DNA of 64,000 nt from Cohnella phaseoli (GTDB lineage Bacteria; Bacillota; Bacilli; Paenibacillales; Paenibacillaceae). Of this stretch, positions 52,499 through 62,083 are shown piece by piece. The position numbers and the translations under genes were made by a program. The notes beneath the pieces were generated by a model. It was not told where the DNA came from. It was given only the letters and a program-made list of their open reading frames with translations, and ran no database searches. The first letter of the stretch is position 1. Each line of letters begins with the position of its first letter. The DNA is taken from the NCBI RefSeq assembly GCF_003386235.1, contig NZ_QRDZ01000013.1, positions 163,560 through 227,559 of the forward strand, in the 5' to 3' direction.

Positions 52499-53914
52499 AT
52501 GACGGATGCGCCAAAAAAAAGAATCAGTGATGAAACATTGGAAATGATTCGAAAATTAGATATTAAAGAATTCGCTGAGAATGCACTTGGCGAAAAGTTG
52601 AAGAGAGAAGGGACCGCTTATATGGCTTATCGCAATGGAGGAGAGAACAATCCATCCGTTGCAATTGTGCCATCGAAACACTATTGGAAGGATTTTACCC
52701 GCGATGACATTGGCGGTATTGAGGTTCTTAGTTATTTTGCCTACAGGATGTGGGACACTGTTGAACTGAAAGGAGAGCGCTTCACGACAGCCGTGCATCA
52801 GGTCTGCGCATTGGCCGGCATTCCACTGAAGTATGATGATGGAACTGTCATCCAACCGACAACTGATCGCTGTGTCGGTGAAGTAGATCTTGTCGAAGAC
52901 GATGGGTCAGAGCATAAGCAAAGCCCGGAAGTCTTAAATGATTATTATCGCGGGCTTTTAAGTCTAATGCATCTCACTGAGGGGCACCGCAAACACTTTG
53001 AAGAAGAACGAAGGATCCCGATCGAAACGGTCAAGATTCGCAGCTATGCTTCGATGTCGGATAACCCACAGGACCGGTACAAACTTGCCCGCGACGTCAT
53101 CAAAAAGCTGGGTAAAAAGCCTGAAGGCATTCCAGGATTCTATTTAGCGCAAGGCGAGTACGGACCCTATTGGACGATGCTTGGGAGAGAAGGGATAATC
53201 GTACCTTTTCGAAATCTCTTTAATCAAATCTGGGGGCTTCAACTTCGTCTAGATGACCCGGATACGATCGTTACAACAGGGAGTATAAGGGCTGAAAAGA
53301 AAGGCGATCTGGTTGAACTTTACGATTACGGCGGTCAGTTTCTTTGGAGTGGAAAGCGCAGCCAGCTGCCAGTAAGTGTGAGCGGGGGAAGCGCGGAACT
53401 GATCTTGGGCAATCGGTATCGTTGGTTCAGCAAAACCAAAGATCTCAAACGTGGCGTTCTAAGAGGAGCAACCATTAGCATGCCTACGCCGGCACCCTAT
53501 CATGTAGCAGTTCCATCTCGGCTGCTCGAATGTTGGGAAGCCGGAGTGCACTTGGCAGAGGTCTATGATACGGAAACGGTGTGGTTAGGCGAAGGCCCCT
53601 TAAAAGGAGACATCGCAGCGGATTTCACTGACCAGATCCATTTACAAACTGCAAGTGTGAGTGCGATGCAATCCCTTTTTGAACCGGCCATGCAGCTCGG
53701 AGCAAAAACGGTTATTCTGGCGCCGGACGCTGACGCGCAAACCAAACTTGAGAACGTTGGTAAGACGGTGATCAATTTGGTGGAAGCGGCAAGGGATTAT
53801 TTTACGCCTCGACGAGTGCAGCTCAAATTTGCCACATGGTCTATCGAGCAGTCGAAAGGACTCGATGATTTACTTAACCTCGGCTTTAGGCCGAATTTTT
53901 TGGAGTTAAATTAA
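52499..53914 (+). CDS. Primase-like protein with TOPRIM-type C-terminal domain
   Basis: 471 residues. The first 110 residues resemble the CHC2-type module of primases but without the zinc cysteines (NPSVAIVPSKHYWKDFTRDD, then IGGIEVLSYFAY). The C-terminal part has WLGEGPLKGDIAADF and VILAPDADAQTK, a TOPRIM-like (DUF3854-like) pattern. The role is probably primer synthesis for the element. The start follows ACAAGGGGACG. It is the only gene clearly behind leader L52. Confidence 0.65.
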   Translation: MTDAPKKRISDETLEMIRKLDIKEFAENALGEKLKREGTAYMAYRNGGENNPSVAIVPSKHYWKDFTRDDIGGIEVLSYFAYRMWDTVELKGERFTTAVHQVCALAGIPLKYDDGTVIQPTTDRCVGEVDLVEDDGSEHKQSPEVLNDYYRGLLSLMHLTEGHRKHFEEERRIPIETVKIRSYASMSDNPQDRYKLARDVIKKLGKKPEGIPGFYLAQGEYGPYWTMLGREGIIVPFRNLFNQIWGLQLRLDDPDTIVTTGSIRAEKKGDLVELYDYGGQFLWSGKRSQLPVSVSGGSAELILGNRYRWFSKTKDLKRGVLRGATISMPTPAPYHVAVPSRLLECWEAGVHLAEVYDTETVWLGEGPLKGDIAADFTDQIHLQTASVSAMQSLFEPAMQLGAKTVILAPDADAQTKLENVGKTVINLVEAARDYFTPRRVQLKFATWSIEQSKGLDDLLNLGFRPNFLELN

Positions 53915-53944
53915 TCAAGAAAGATAAAATAAAACTTAGATAAG

Positions 53945-53993
53945 GGACCGAATGCAGCGCTTCATAATGAAGCTCTGTTTTCGGTTTTTCTTA
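53945..53993 (+). promoter_or_regulatory. Terminator-like hairpin before the acyltransferase gene
   Basis: GACCGAA ... TTCGGTTTTTC with an inner AGCGCTTCATAATGAAGCT hairpin. It follows an AAGATAAAATAA stretch that could be a -10. It resembles the leader elements in position but lacks the CGCAAG core. Confidence 0.5.
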
Positions 53994-54010
53994 TTTCTGG
54001 AGGTGTATCC

Positions 54011-54763
54011 ATGAGAGCAGTCCAGCTTGTTCTACCCATTGAGCATTACGGCCCGTGGATTCGGACGTATAAGGCTGATCCTGATTGCGCGGCGCTTGCC
54101 GATCGGCACTATACGCGAAAGAAGGAAAAAATAGGCTCAGTTCAATTTACAAGGCCCGGCGAGAACCTAGTCTTACGGACCGCTCGCGGCGATGCTGTTT
54201 GGTGCTCCTGGAAGAGTAAGTTCCGAAAAGATGGCTTCGACGCCATTGAAAGCACCATTTTCCGGAACGAAAGCTTCAGGACCAGCTCCTTTCTCATCAA
54301 ATGGGCAATATATGCCACGCTGATGCACTGGGGGGGAAAGCTGCCGCCTGACGGCATCATCACCTATGTAAGAGATGAATCCGTGAAGTCATCGAACAAA
54401 GGATATTGCTACAAACAGGCTGGCTTCGTTTCAGCCGGTAAGAGCAAAGGAAAGGGGTTAACAGCGCTGCGGCTAACGCCAGAGGGTTGTGATCTTATCC
54501 TGCAGGAGTTGAGCCTGATTTATCAGCTCAAAGAGGTAAAGCGATGGATGAAGGTCGCACTCATCAGCGGAGAACACATGGAAGCTTATGATTTCCAGCA
54601 AGACGCGTTATCCATTGAAGACCGTCTGCAGGAAGTAAAGCGGATCATGAAGGCCCAACGCAGACAAGGTTGGACGGAACATGAACCCCCTGTTCCAACA
54701 GAAGAATTTCTCAACCGTTTGTACGGGTGGATTCCAGAGGACTGTTTGCAGGATTGCCTATAA
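54011..54763 (+). CDS. GNAT-fold acyltransferase-like protein, Mom-related family
   Basis: 250 residues. Motifs DCAALADRHYTRKK (near residue 24), AVWCSWKSKF (near 60), SSFLIKWAIYATLMHWGG (near 98) and GYCYKQAGF (near 130) match a group of mobile-element proteins resembling phage Mu Mom, which adds an acyl-derived group to adenine in DNA. The C-terminal 90 residues are a helical extension. GGAGGTG precedes the start. It stands just upstream of an adenine methylase. The Mom link is from memory of motif style, not a search. Confidence 0.5.
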   Translation: MRAVQLVLPIEHYGPWIRTYKADPDCAALADRHYTRKKEKIGSVQFTRPGENLVLRTARGDAVWCSWKSKFRKDGFDAIESTIFRNESFRTSSFLIKWAIYATLMHWGGKLPPDGIITYVRDESVKSSNKGYCYKQAGFVSAGKSKGKGLTALRLTPEGCDLILQELSLIYQLKEVKRWMKVALISGEHMEAYDFQQDALSIEDRLQEVKRIMKAQRRQGWTEHEPPVPTEEFLNRLYGWIPEDCLQDCL

Positions 54764-54818
54764 AGAAAACCAAGGGATCTTGAAAAGAGAATAAATACCA
54801 ATCGAAGGAGTTATCGAA

Positions 54819-55793
54819 ATGAATAACCTGGTGTGTCGTTTTTGCTTTGAAGAATTTGAGTTTCACGAGGCAGAGATCGATCGATATGGCCGTGGATTTT
54901 GGTGCCAATGCGATGGCTTTACATACATCGATGAAGGAGAAGGGATTCACCGATTTACATTGCTTTTAGAGGATAAGCAACGGACAAGTACGCCGGCACC
55001 GCGGGTTAATCTGAAATTTCAGAAACAGCTCTCGCTGCTCCGCTATCCAGGTGGAAAGTCTAAGTTTATTCCTCACCTCTACTTGAAGTTGCAAAGCAAT
55101 AAAACCGAAACGATGAGCAGCTCCTACTGCGGAGGCGCAAGCGCTGAATTTGCATTTCTCCAGGCCGGCGTCATAAAGCATCTCAGGCTAAACGATTTGG
55201 ATTTCGGCATCTATGCCCTTTGGTGGGTCGTACAACACATGCCGGATGAGTTGGTTTATCGAATTCGGCACTACCAACCGACGCACAAATCGTTTTTCCA
55301 GGCGCAATCCATCGTGAAATCGGACTACAACGGTTGCACGATTATGGACGCTGCGTGGAATACGCTGATAGTCAACCGTCTAGCATTCTCGGGGATCTAT
55401 AAGGCTAATCCGTTGGGCGGCCGGCAGGGGACTGTTCAGGACCTCACATCGCGATGGAATCCGAAGGCCCTCATTAAAAGAATCTATACGATTCACGCGC
55501 TGGGCGATCGGTATACTGTCAGCAACCTGGACGCGTGCGAATTCATTGAAGAGGAATACTGGCGAGATAACTGCACGTTGTTCATTGATCCACCTTTCTA
55601 CGAGCAAGGGAAGAATCTCTATCGATGTTATTACGACGAAGAGCAGCACTTTGAACTGAAGGAGCTCCTTGAGTCGTTGTATCACGGCATGCCGGGGGCG
55701 GATATTATCCTTTGCTATGATAACGCGCCGTTCATCGAGCAATTGTATTTTTATCCGGAAATCGAGAAGGTGGGGAGGGTTTACTCATGTTAA
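54819..55793 (+). CDS. D12-class N6-adenine DNA methyltransferase (Dam-like)
   Basis: 324 residues. The N-terminal 50 residues contain CRFCFEEF ... CQC, a possible zinc site not usual in Dam. The methylase domain begins SLLRYPGGKSKF (motif X/I, near residue 72), has SSSYCGGASAEFAF and LNDLDFGIY, and ends with DPPFYEQGKN (motif IV, near 258). D12 enzymes methylate adenine N6 using SAM. The next gene overlaps its last 7 bases, showing coupling. Target sequence unknown. Confidence 0.85.
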   Translation: MNNLVCRFCFEEFEFHEAEIDRYGRGFWCQCDGFTYIDEGEGIHRFTLLLEDKQRTSTPAPRVNLKFQKQLSLLRYPGGKSKFIPHLYLKLQSNKTETMSSSYCGGASAEFAFLQAGVIKHLRLNDLDFGIYALWWVVQHMPDELVYRIRHYQPTHKSFFQAQSIVKSDYNGCTIMDAAWNTLIVNRLAFSGIYKANPLGGRQGTVQDLTSRWNPKALIKRIYTIHALGDRYTVSNLDACEFIEEEYWRDNCTLFIDPPFYEQGKNLYRCYYDEEQHFELKELLESLYHGMPGADIILCYDNAPFIEQLYFYPEIEKVGRVYSC

Positions 55794-56152
55794 TAAGCCA
55801 AAGTGAATATGGAGTAACGAAGAAGTTTATTCCTGAGTATTTACAGGAGTTGGAGGATCTCTTTGCTTTGAATGAAGCACAACAAATAGGTATAGAGCCA
55901 GTTCAAGAGCATGTAGCGAATATCCTCAATACTTTTATGTGGGCTTATTACGAGGGATACTCCGCCATTTGTTTTTTCGGGTTCGAACTAGAAGATTTCT
56001 ACTTGGATGCCGTCGAGAAAATATGCCGGTATTTCAATGTATATTACCTCATCATGCTGCATAACAATGGCGATTACTATTTGGAATTAATTGAGCCCTA
56101 CTTTGAACTTAACTGGGATGTGATCAGGAGGAGAGCAAATGGTATCAGTTGA
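55787..56152 (+). CDS. Hypothetical protein in the modification operon
   Basis: 121 residues, acidic, rich in Tyr and Phe; family not recognised. The start overlaps the methylase gene and its end overlaps the next gene by 14 bases. It may be an accessory factor, but nothing shows this directly. Confidence 0.6.
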   Translation: MLISQSEYGVTKKFIPEYLQELEDLFALNEAQQIGIEPVQEHVANILNTFMWAYYEGYSAICFFGFELEDFYLDAVEKICRYFNVYYLIMLHNNGDYYLELIEPYFELNWDVIRRRANGIS

Positions 56153-56729
56153 ACGAATTCGCTTCTTTCATAATCAGATTGTTGAAGAGGCGACGAGCTG
56201 GCGTGATGCCAATGACATACTCCGGAAGGAAGCCATTCAACTACAAAAGGAACAGACGTTTCCTATTTCCTTCGAAGTCCTATTTTCGAATGGCGAAAGT
56301 CATATAGGGGTATACAAGGTGAGTGTAAATGATGTCGTGTTTGCGAATCTATATGCTCACATACTCGGATTTGTGGAATTCATGATGGGCAATAGCAGAC
56401 CTGACAATATGCCTGAGACGTTGTACAAGGTGCTGATTGCTTTTGATCGAGAAGAGTGGTCCTCCTTTTATTATCAGACTTTACTTCCGAGTTGTGGTGA
56501 AGAACAAGTGAGCTGGCAGCACGATCAGCGCATCGCGCTGCTCGCTTCTATACTCCAACAAGGCAAATGGGAGACATCGTTTCTGCCTCCCAATCATGAG
56601 CTTTATAAAGCAGAGAAGGAGCGATATTTTCTGACTGAAGCGGGTACCGCATTTTATCGTGCCAACCAGTTTGAGATTCGCAAATTGATCAGGCAGAACA
56701 TGCAGATCCGCGCAGCAAAGAGAGCATAA
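56139..56729 (+). CDS. Hypothetical protein in the modification operon
   Basis: 196 residues, mainly helical, basic C-terminus (QFEIRKLIRQNMQIRAAKRA). Start inside the upstream gene after CAGGAGGAG. Family not recognised. Confidence 0.6.
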   Translation: MVSVERIRFFHNQIVEEATSWRDANDILRKEAIQLQKEQTFPISFEVLFSNGESHIGVYKVSVNDVVFANLYAHILGFVEFMMGNSRPDNMPETLYKVLIAFDREEWSSFYYQTLLPSCGEEQVSWQHDQRIALLASILQQGKWETSFLPPNHELYKAEKERYFLTEAGTAFYRANQFEIRKLIRQNMQIRAAKRA

Positions 56730-56740
56730 AAAATAAAACA

Positions 56741-56790
56741 TCAATGGAAGCCGGTCATCAGCGCTCATGCGCTGGCACCGGCTTTCCGTA
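56741..56790 (+). terminator. Strong hairpin before the PAPS-reductase-like gene
   Basis: GGAAGCCGGT ... ACCGGCTTTCC encloses an inner AGCGCTCATGCGCT hairpin. The T-tract is weak (CTTTCC), so it may be an attenuator or processing site rather than a full terminator. Confidence 0.5.
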
Positions 56791-56808
56791 TATAGGGGGA
56801 AAGAAATA

Positions 56809-57885
56809 TTGGCAATACAATACGAGCAAATGATGTTTTCTTTCGGACTGGATCAGCCCCAAAATGTCCAAAAAGGCGAACCCATTGAATTGCTTCCCTT
56901 ACATGAGTATGATGTCGTAGTCGTGCATATCTCCGCGGGAAAGGATTCTATGGGGAGCTTTTTCCAGCTCATTAAAAACGGTGTAGACTTGTCAAAAGTT
57001 GAATTGTGGCATCAAGCAGTTGACGGCCATGGGGAAGAACATCAAGAATTTTGGGACTGGCCATGCACTGAACCTTACATCGAAGCGGTCGGGAAAAAAT
57101 TCGGCGTGCCGGTATATTATCAATGGAGGCGTGGAGGGCTTTATGGGGAACTTATGCGTGAAAATAGCTACACTGGAGATGTGTTTTACAAAGAAGGAGA
57201 ACAGACCATCTGTCTGCCGACAACTAAAGGGACGCTTTCAACGCGAAGGAAGTTTCCAGCGCAGAGCGCAGACCTTAGAATAAGGTGGTGCAGCTCATAC
57301 AAGGTGGATTCTGCTAAACGGACATTGGGTAACAATCCGAGGATGAGCGGTACTTTGGAGCACCGTAAAAAGATTCTATGGGTGACAGGCGAAAGACGTG
57401 CTGAAGGAGGCAACCGTGCAAACTATTTGGAGAAGGAGCTGCACGGATCGACGAGCCGGCGACGCTTGGTGCATCATTGGCGCCCAGTAATCGACATGAA
57501 GCAAGCGGACATTTTCGCGCTATTCCGCGAGTTTAAGATCATGCCTCATCCTGCTTACTATTTAGGATTTGGCAGAGTGTCCTGCATGGGCTGTATTTTC
57601 TCAACTGCGCATCAATGGGCAGCCTATCAGTACATAGCGCCGGAGCGGGTCGCACGGTTTGCTGAGGTCGAAAAGGAAATTGATCATACGATCGATGTCA
57701 AACTTTCTATTCTCGAAAAGGTTGCGATCGGTTCGGTATCCAAGGTACTCCCTATCGGGGATCCGCTGCTGCCCAGGTGGGTTTCTTTGGCACTAAGTCG
57801 ATCCTTTAGCGTCGATGACCTGGTGATGGAAGATTTTATCATGCCAGCAGGGGCTTTTCGTGGTTGTGAAGGGGGTTCCCCGTAA
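56809..57885 (+). CDS. PAPS-reductase-like PP-loop protein
   Basis: 358 residues. The PP-loop HISAGKDSMGSFFQL near residue 38 binds an adenine nucleotide. RIRWCSSYKVDSAKRTLG near 155 and CMGCIFS near 258 give cysteines, possibly for an iron-sulfur cluster as in DndC. Stand-alone members occur on phages and plasmids and are suspected in DNA or nucleotide modification; DndC adds sulfur to the DNA backbone with partners absent here. The TTG at 56809 follows TAGGGGGA. Position among three DNA-modification genes suggests a modification role. Confidence 0.65.
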   Translation: MAIQYEQMMFSFGLDQPQNVQKGEPIELLPLHEYDVVVVHISAGKDSMGSFFQLIKNGVDLSKVELWHQAVDGHGEEHQEFWDWPCTEPYIEAVGKKFGVPVYYQWRRGGLYGELMRENSYTGDVFYKEGEQTICLPTTKGTLSTRRKFPAQSADLRIRWCSSYKVDSAKRTLGNNPRMSGTLEHRKKILWVTGERRAEGGNRANYLEKELHGSTSRRRLVHHWRPVIDMKQADIFALFREFKIMPHPAYYLGFGRVSCMGCIFSTAHQWAAYQYIAPERVARFAEVEKEIDHTIDVKLSILEKVAIGSVSKVLPIGDPLLPRWVSLALSRSFSVDDLVMEDFIMPAGAFRGCEGGSP

Positions 57886-57948
57886 ATGAGTTACAGATTA
57901 GCGGACCTTCGTGAAAATTGAAGGCACAGGGATTGTATCATAAAACGC

Positions 57949-58078
57949 TTGATCATTTTTTTTCCTTTGCTATACTGAAAATATATTATTTATGGCGTTA
58001 TGCCGTTTCCGCAAGATCGATCACCTTAAGGGTTGATTTTTCTCCTGAAGGATGACCGATTGCGGAAACGGCTTTTTT
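57949..58078 (+). promoter_or_regulatory. Leader element L58 (divergent member)
   Basis: TTGATC (57949-57954) and TATACT (57971-57976) are 16 bases apart. A GGC-GTTA-TGCC hairpin is followed by GTTTCCGCAAG (58004-58014). Unlike other members, the core itself pairs with the terminator strand (TTGCGGAAACGGC, then TTTTTT at 58072-58078), enclosing two small hairpins. A second hairpin (AAAACACCAT ... ATGGTGTTTTTT) lies at 58106-58140. Confidence 0.5.
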
Positions 58079-58234
58079 GCGTTGTTCGCCATATTCCCCT
58101 CGAAAAAACACCATTCGCTTTTACAGCATGGTGTTTTTTATATTCTGCCCTTTCACCTGGGCGTATAAAACCGGTGGCACAAGTCGTACGTATGTGCCAT
58201 CTGGCATACGTGCGCTTGTGGTGAAGGAGTCAAT

Positions 58235-58471
58235 ATGTGGGATAAGTTGTTGGATGGAGAGTTGTCAGCTTGGTATGCAAGTATACCAGGTGGTAGGCTC
58301 GGCGTATTCATTGGCGGGATCATGATCGCGGCAATTACACTGACTGCGTATGCGTTATTTAGGCGTATTCGCCCGAAGGAGGATCGGACAGTAGATCTGC
58401 TTAAGCGTCCGATGCACATTCATTATCCGGAATCGGCGCGCTCTGCAGGACTGCGTAGGAGGCGGGTGTAA
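58235..58471 (+). CDS. Small membrane protein
   Basis: 78 residues with one hydrophobic segment (about 25-46) and a basic tail. GAAGGAG precedes the ATG. The stop TAA overlaps the ATG of the methyltransferase gene by one base. Family not recognised. Confidence 0.55.
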   Translation: MWDKLLDGELSAWYASIPGGRLGVFIGGIMIAAITLTAYALFRRIRPKEDRTVDLLKRPMHIHYPESARSAGLRRRRV

Positions 58472-59374
58472 TGGCCAGGCTTGGATCGGAGTCAAAGGCT
58501 GGGTTCTATGCGACGCCGCCTTATGAACTGGAACTTTTGCTGCAAAGAATTCTGCCTGAAGAGGGAAATAAGAACGGGGACTGCCTGTCCTATTTCCTGT
58601 ATGATCCTTGCTGTGGTGAGGGCGAAGCCCTTCTCATGATCGCACAAGCCTTACAAGGACCCAATCGCAGTGTCATCACGTATGGCAGTGAAATTGAAGC
58701 AGGTAGGGCAGAGGAGGCGAGCCGAGTTTTGGATCATGTGATTCATGACGGCTACCAGCGCGTTCGCGCGGAGGCAAAATTTAGTCTCCTCTGGCTGAAC
58801 CCGCCATACCAAACGAATGTAGACGGTGAGCGAGCAGAGTTGTCTTTTTTGCGTGCGCTTACGGATTTCAAGAAAGGTGTACTTCAAAAGGGAGGATTGC
58901 TGCTCTTCTGTATTCCTCAGTATGTGCTGACGGATACAGCAGGTCTATTGAGCGGCAGATTTCGGGATATTTCGGTCTATCGCTTTACTGACGAACACTA
59001 CGACAACTTCAAGCAAGTGATCGTTGTCGCACGGTATGAGCGAGCGCCTCGCGGGGAGCAAACACGAATGTACAGAGCGCTGCAGACGCTCGGAAATGGG
59101 GATCGAACTTTATTACCCACGCTTGAAGAGGTCGCTCCATTTATTGTACCTAGCGCTCTTTCAACGGAGCCTCCCTACTTTCGGCGAGATGCGCTGGATG
59201 TCGAGGAATTGAACAAAGATCTGGAGTGTTCTTCGCTATTTCAGGAGATGAGGAAGAGCTTGGTACCAACATCAAATGAAACTAAGCTCAAACGCCCTAT
59301 GCTGCCGTTGAAGCCTGCTCACATGGGCATTGCCCTCGCTGCAGGAGCAGTTGGCGGGAACATGGGAAGTCACA
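58471..59374 (+). CDS. Class I SAM methyltransferase (DUF6094-like), exon 1
   Basis: Exon 1 encodes 301 residues. YDPCCGEGEALLMIAQAL (near residue 50) is SAM motif I and LLWLNPPYQTN (near 110) is the NPPY catalytic motif of amino-methyltransferases, so adenine N6 or a similar amine is the likely target. The reading frame is cut at HLA-like residues ...NMGSH by a group II intron. Joined to exon 2 (62084-62259) it gives a 359-residue protein without frame break. The C-terminal sequence of exon 2 is what related plasmid methyltransferases end with. Confidence 0.7.
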
Positions 59375-62083
59375 GTGCGCACTGTTCCTAGTGCACAAAC
59401 TACTCAGAAATGAGTAACAAAGACTAGGTGATTCTTACGAATCTAACTATGTATCCGAGTTGGTAGGGGAAGTACCTACTTAGAGCCGAAGATCGGCGAC
59501 TCTACCCTGAGACTCCGGCATGCAGATATCACTGTCAGATACCTGTATGAAGCCCGGTAAAGGCGGAATTTTCCTTCCTGTGATGGATAGGGAGATGCGG
59601 GGGGCTAAAAATTCACTATGCCTAATCACCATATGAATCCACGTTTGTACGGCTCGTAAACCCAAGTACACCGAACAAGAAGGTGTATGCTCCTTAGGGA
59701 GTCCAGCCGCGGAGTTGTTGTTTGTGGCCTGCAACTCTGTATCACGACATTTAGTCATGATGTTCTGCGTCCACCGATCATGGACAACTGAATGACTGGC
59801 GGGTCAAAGTGGAGGGCTAAGGTGAAGATGAAAAGCTAGGATACATGGAACAGTGGAACCTTGATAGAAACTGCTAATGGCGGCAGAGCCAGATGTTTCT
59901 AATCGGTAGGAAATGACCGACCAAATCAGGGGGCATCAGCCCGTAGTAGTCCGAGCTAGGGAAAGCCTAGTACATGGCGAAGGGGCATAGTCGTGATTAA
60001 CAGCAAAAGATTCCTTAACTGTTGAGGAAGCCGTTGTGCATACCTGACTAAAGCCAAAGGCAATCTCCGAAGGGAGGTGGTGCCAATGGAACAAAAATTC
60101 AACTATCCGGATAATGAAGCAGAATTACGTTTAATCCTTGACCAACTGTATGAGCATGCATTAACATCATGGGCCGCTGGCACCCGACCAAGGGTAAAAG
60201 GCCTACTCGAAATAATCACTGCTGACGCTACCATCCTGACAGCAATTCACAATTTGAAAGCTAACCAAGGTGGAAACACTCCCGGTACTGACGGTCAAAC
60301 AATGAAGAGAGACATCCTTCAGATGGACGCCGAACAAGTCCTTCCGAGGGTCAAAAGTTTACTTCAACGCTATCAACCTCAACCCATCCGAAGAGTTTAT
60401 ATCGATAAACCGGGTAAGGTTGAAAAACGACCGCTAGGTATACCCGCTATTATCGACCGGATCGCACAGGAATGTATCAGAATGGTCATCGAGCCTATCT
60501 TAGAAGCTCAGTTCTTTGATCACTCATATGGTTTTAGACCAATGCGAGACGCACATATGGCAATCGGGAGAGTCGCTGACGTTATCCATAAAACAGGGTA
60601 CCACTGGGTTGTTGAAGGTGACATTAGTAACTTCTTTGATAACGTAAACCATTCCAAACTGATTAACAAGCTATGGAACATGGGGATTCGAGATCAAAGA
60701 GTGCTAATGATAATCAAAGCGATCCTAAAATCAGGCATCAAGGGCGAAATTGAATCCAATGAACTTGGCACAGCCCAAGGCGGTATCATCTCCCCGTTGC
60801 TTGCAAATGTATACCTGAATATCATGGATGAATGGATTATCAGAGAGTGGGACAGAAAGAAAACTCGTTCGCAATACAAACGAGGGTTCTCCAGAGGCAA
60901 GGAAATGATGCTTCGAGACATTACGAAGGGAAGATGCAAGCTTAAACCAGCATTTCTCATTCGTTATGCCGATGATTGGATACTCGTCACACAATCCAAG
61001 AAATCTGCTGAAAAGTGGAAGTCTAGGGTGGCTAAGTATCTCAATACTAATCTTCGATTGAAGCTCTCCGAGGAGAAAACCCTAATCACGAATGTTGAGA
61101 AGAAGCCTATTAAATTTGTGGGCTTCAACTTCAAAGTAGTGAAGGGTAAATCCAAAAAGGGGTTTATTTCGAGGATCAGACCAAACCCGGCACGTCTCCA
61201 AAGTAAGATTGATGAAATTCACCGGTTCACTAGAAAAATGAGGCACATCCCCCACAAGGATGCTCTAGTTCACCACATCAATGTGTTGAACAGCAAAATA
61301 CGCGGGGTCATTCAATATTATGAACCCGCCACTTGGGTGAATATCGATCTAAGGAAGTTCGAGAGAGATTTAGCATGGGCTGCGTACCTTTCCTTAAAAC
61401 GAAACCATGCCGTTCGATGGACACCTGCAAACGAAACGCACAATTTGCTTTCTGTCCATTCTGAATACATCTCTGGCATCCCGGCTATCGAATACCTTGA
61501 CCGTAAAGTTGGGGTCACTTCACTTAAGTTTTGCAAATGGAAGAATTCGAAGCTTAAAAATCCACTAGAAACCCCATTCACCTTGGAAGGACGTAAACTC
61601 TACACCGAGCGAACGGGAAACAAATCTACATTAGCCAGAGCAGATGAATTGATGAGCCTTCATTACTCGCTCGTGATCAGAAGCGGCAGAAAACGTGGAC
61701 GCGGTGGAAACTACAACTTCGAATTCTACTTAAACAGAGCATATGCTTTCAACAGGGATAAGGGACGATGTAGGGTCTGTGGCCGAGAGGTTCATCCTCC
61801 AGACATTGACATCCATCATATTGACCCAAATCTGCCCATTGATCTGGTCAACAAGGTAAGCAATCTTGCTACGCTTCATAATTCCTGTCATGAGTACATT
61901 CATAATGAAGTCGAGCTCAGCCAGCTTGGACCAAAGATAAGAAGCAAAGTTCTTCATTTTCGTGAGAAAGTTAAGGGTCTTTTCGCGGTGGAGCTGCAAC
62001 GCTCTAATCACGATGGAGCGCCGTATGCGGTAAAAGCCGCACGTACGGTGCGAAGCGGGGGAAAATGACTCCTAACCTCTCAA
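59375..62083 (+). mobile_element. Group II intron in the methyltransferase gene
   Basis: Starts GTGCGC at 59375. A D5 hairpin lies at about 62016-62052 (CCGTATGCGGTAAAAGCCGC, then ACGTACGG) and D6 follows with a bulged-A candidate (CCTAACC, A at 62075) eight bases before the 3' end. One base (A) is common to both ends, so 59374-62082 gives the same spliced product. Candidate pairing: exon AGTCAC (59368-59373) with intron GTGATT (59993-59998). The 59391-60085 part is the ribozyme 5' region without genes. Confidence 0.8.
60086..62068 (+). CDS. ltrA: Group II intron-encoded reverse transcriptase/maturase with HNH endonuclease
   Basis: 660 residues. RT blocks are present (NTPGTDGQTMKRDI; PLGIPAIIDRIAQECIRMVI; FFDHSYGFRPMRDA), including FLIRYADDWILVT with the catalytic YADD (near 293). 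The maturase X region follows (about 380-470). The C-terminal HNH has CRVCGREVHPPDIDIHHIDP and LHNSCHEY (near 565-620). These allow splicing help and retrohoming. ATG 60086 follows GGGAGG. The frame runs on through D5 into D6, so the last 20 residues may be incidental translation of ribozyme sequence. Confidence 0.92.
   Translation: MEQKFNYPDNEAELRLILDQLYEHALTSWAAGTRPRVKGLLEIITADATILTAIHNLKANQGGNTPGTDGQTMKRDILQMDAEQVLPRVKSLLQRYQPQPIRRVYIDKPGKVEKRPLGIPAIIDRIAQECIRMVIEPILEAQFFDHSYGFRPMRDAHMAIGRVADVIHKTGYHWVVEGDISNFFDNVNHSKLINKLWNMGIRDQRVLMIIKAILKSGIKGEIESNELGTAQGGIISPLLANVYLNIMDEWIIREWDRKKTRSQYKRGFSRGKEMMLRDITKGRCKLKPAFLIRYADDWILVTQSKKSAEKWKSRVAKYLNTNLRLKLSEEKTLITNVEKKPIKFVGFNFKVVKGKSKKGFISRIRPNPARLQSKIDEIHRFTRKMRHIPHKDALVHHINVLNSKIRGVIQYYEPATWVNIDLRKFERDLAWAAYLSLKRNHAVRWTPANETHNLLSVHSEYISGIPAIEYLDRKVGVTSLKFCKWKNSKLKNPLETPFTLEGRKLYTERTGNKSTLARADELMSLHYSLVIRSGRKRGRGGNYNFEFYLNRAYAFNRDKGRCRVCGREVHPPDIDIHHIDPNLPIDLVNKVSNLATLHNSCHEYIHNEVELSQLGPKIRSKVLHFREKVKGLFAVELQRSNHDGAPYAVKAARTVRSGGK

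Noticed and set aside
62065..62083. Independent start (ATG 62065) for the exon 2 frame
   Set aside because: It lies in intron D6 with no ribosome site; the frame is better explained as exon 2 after splicing.
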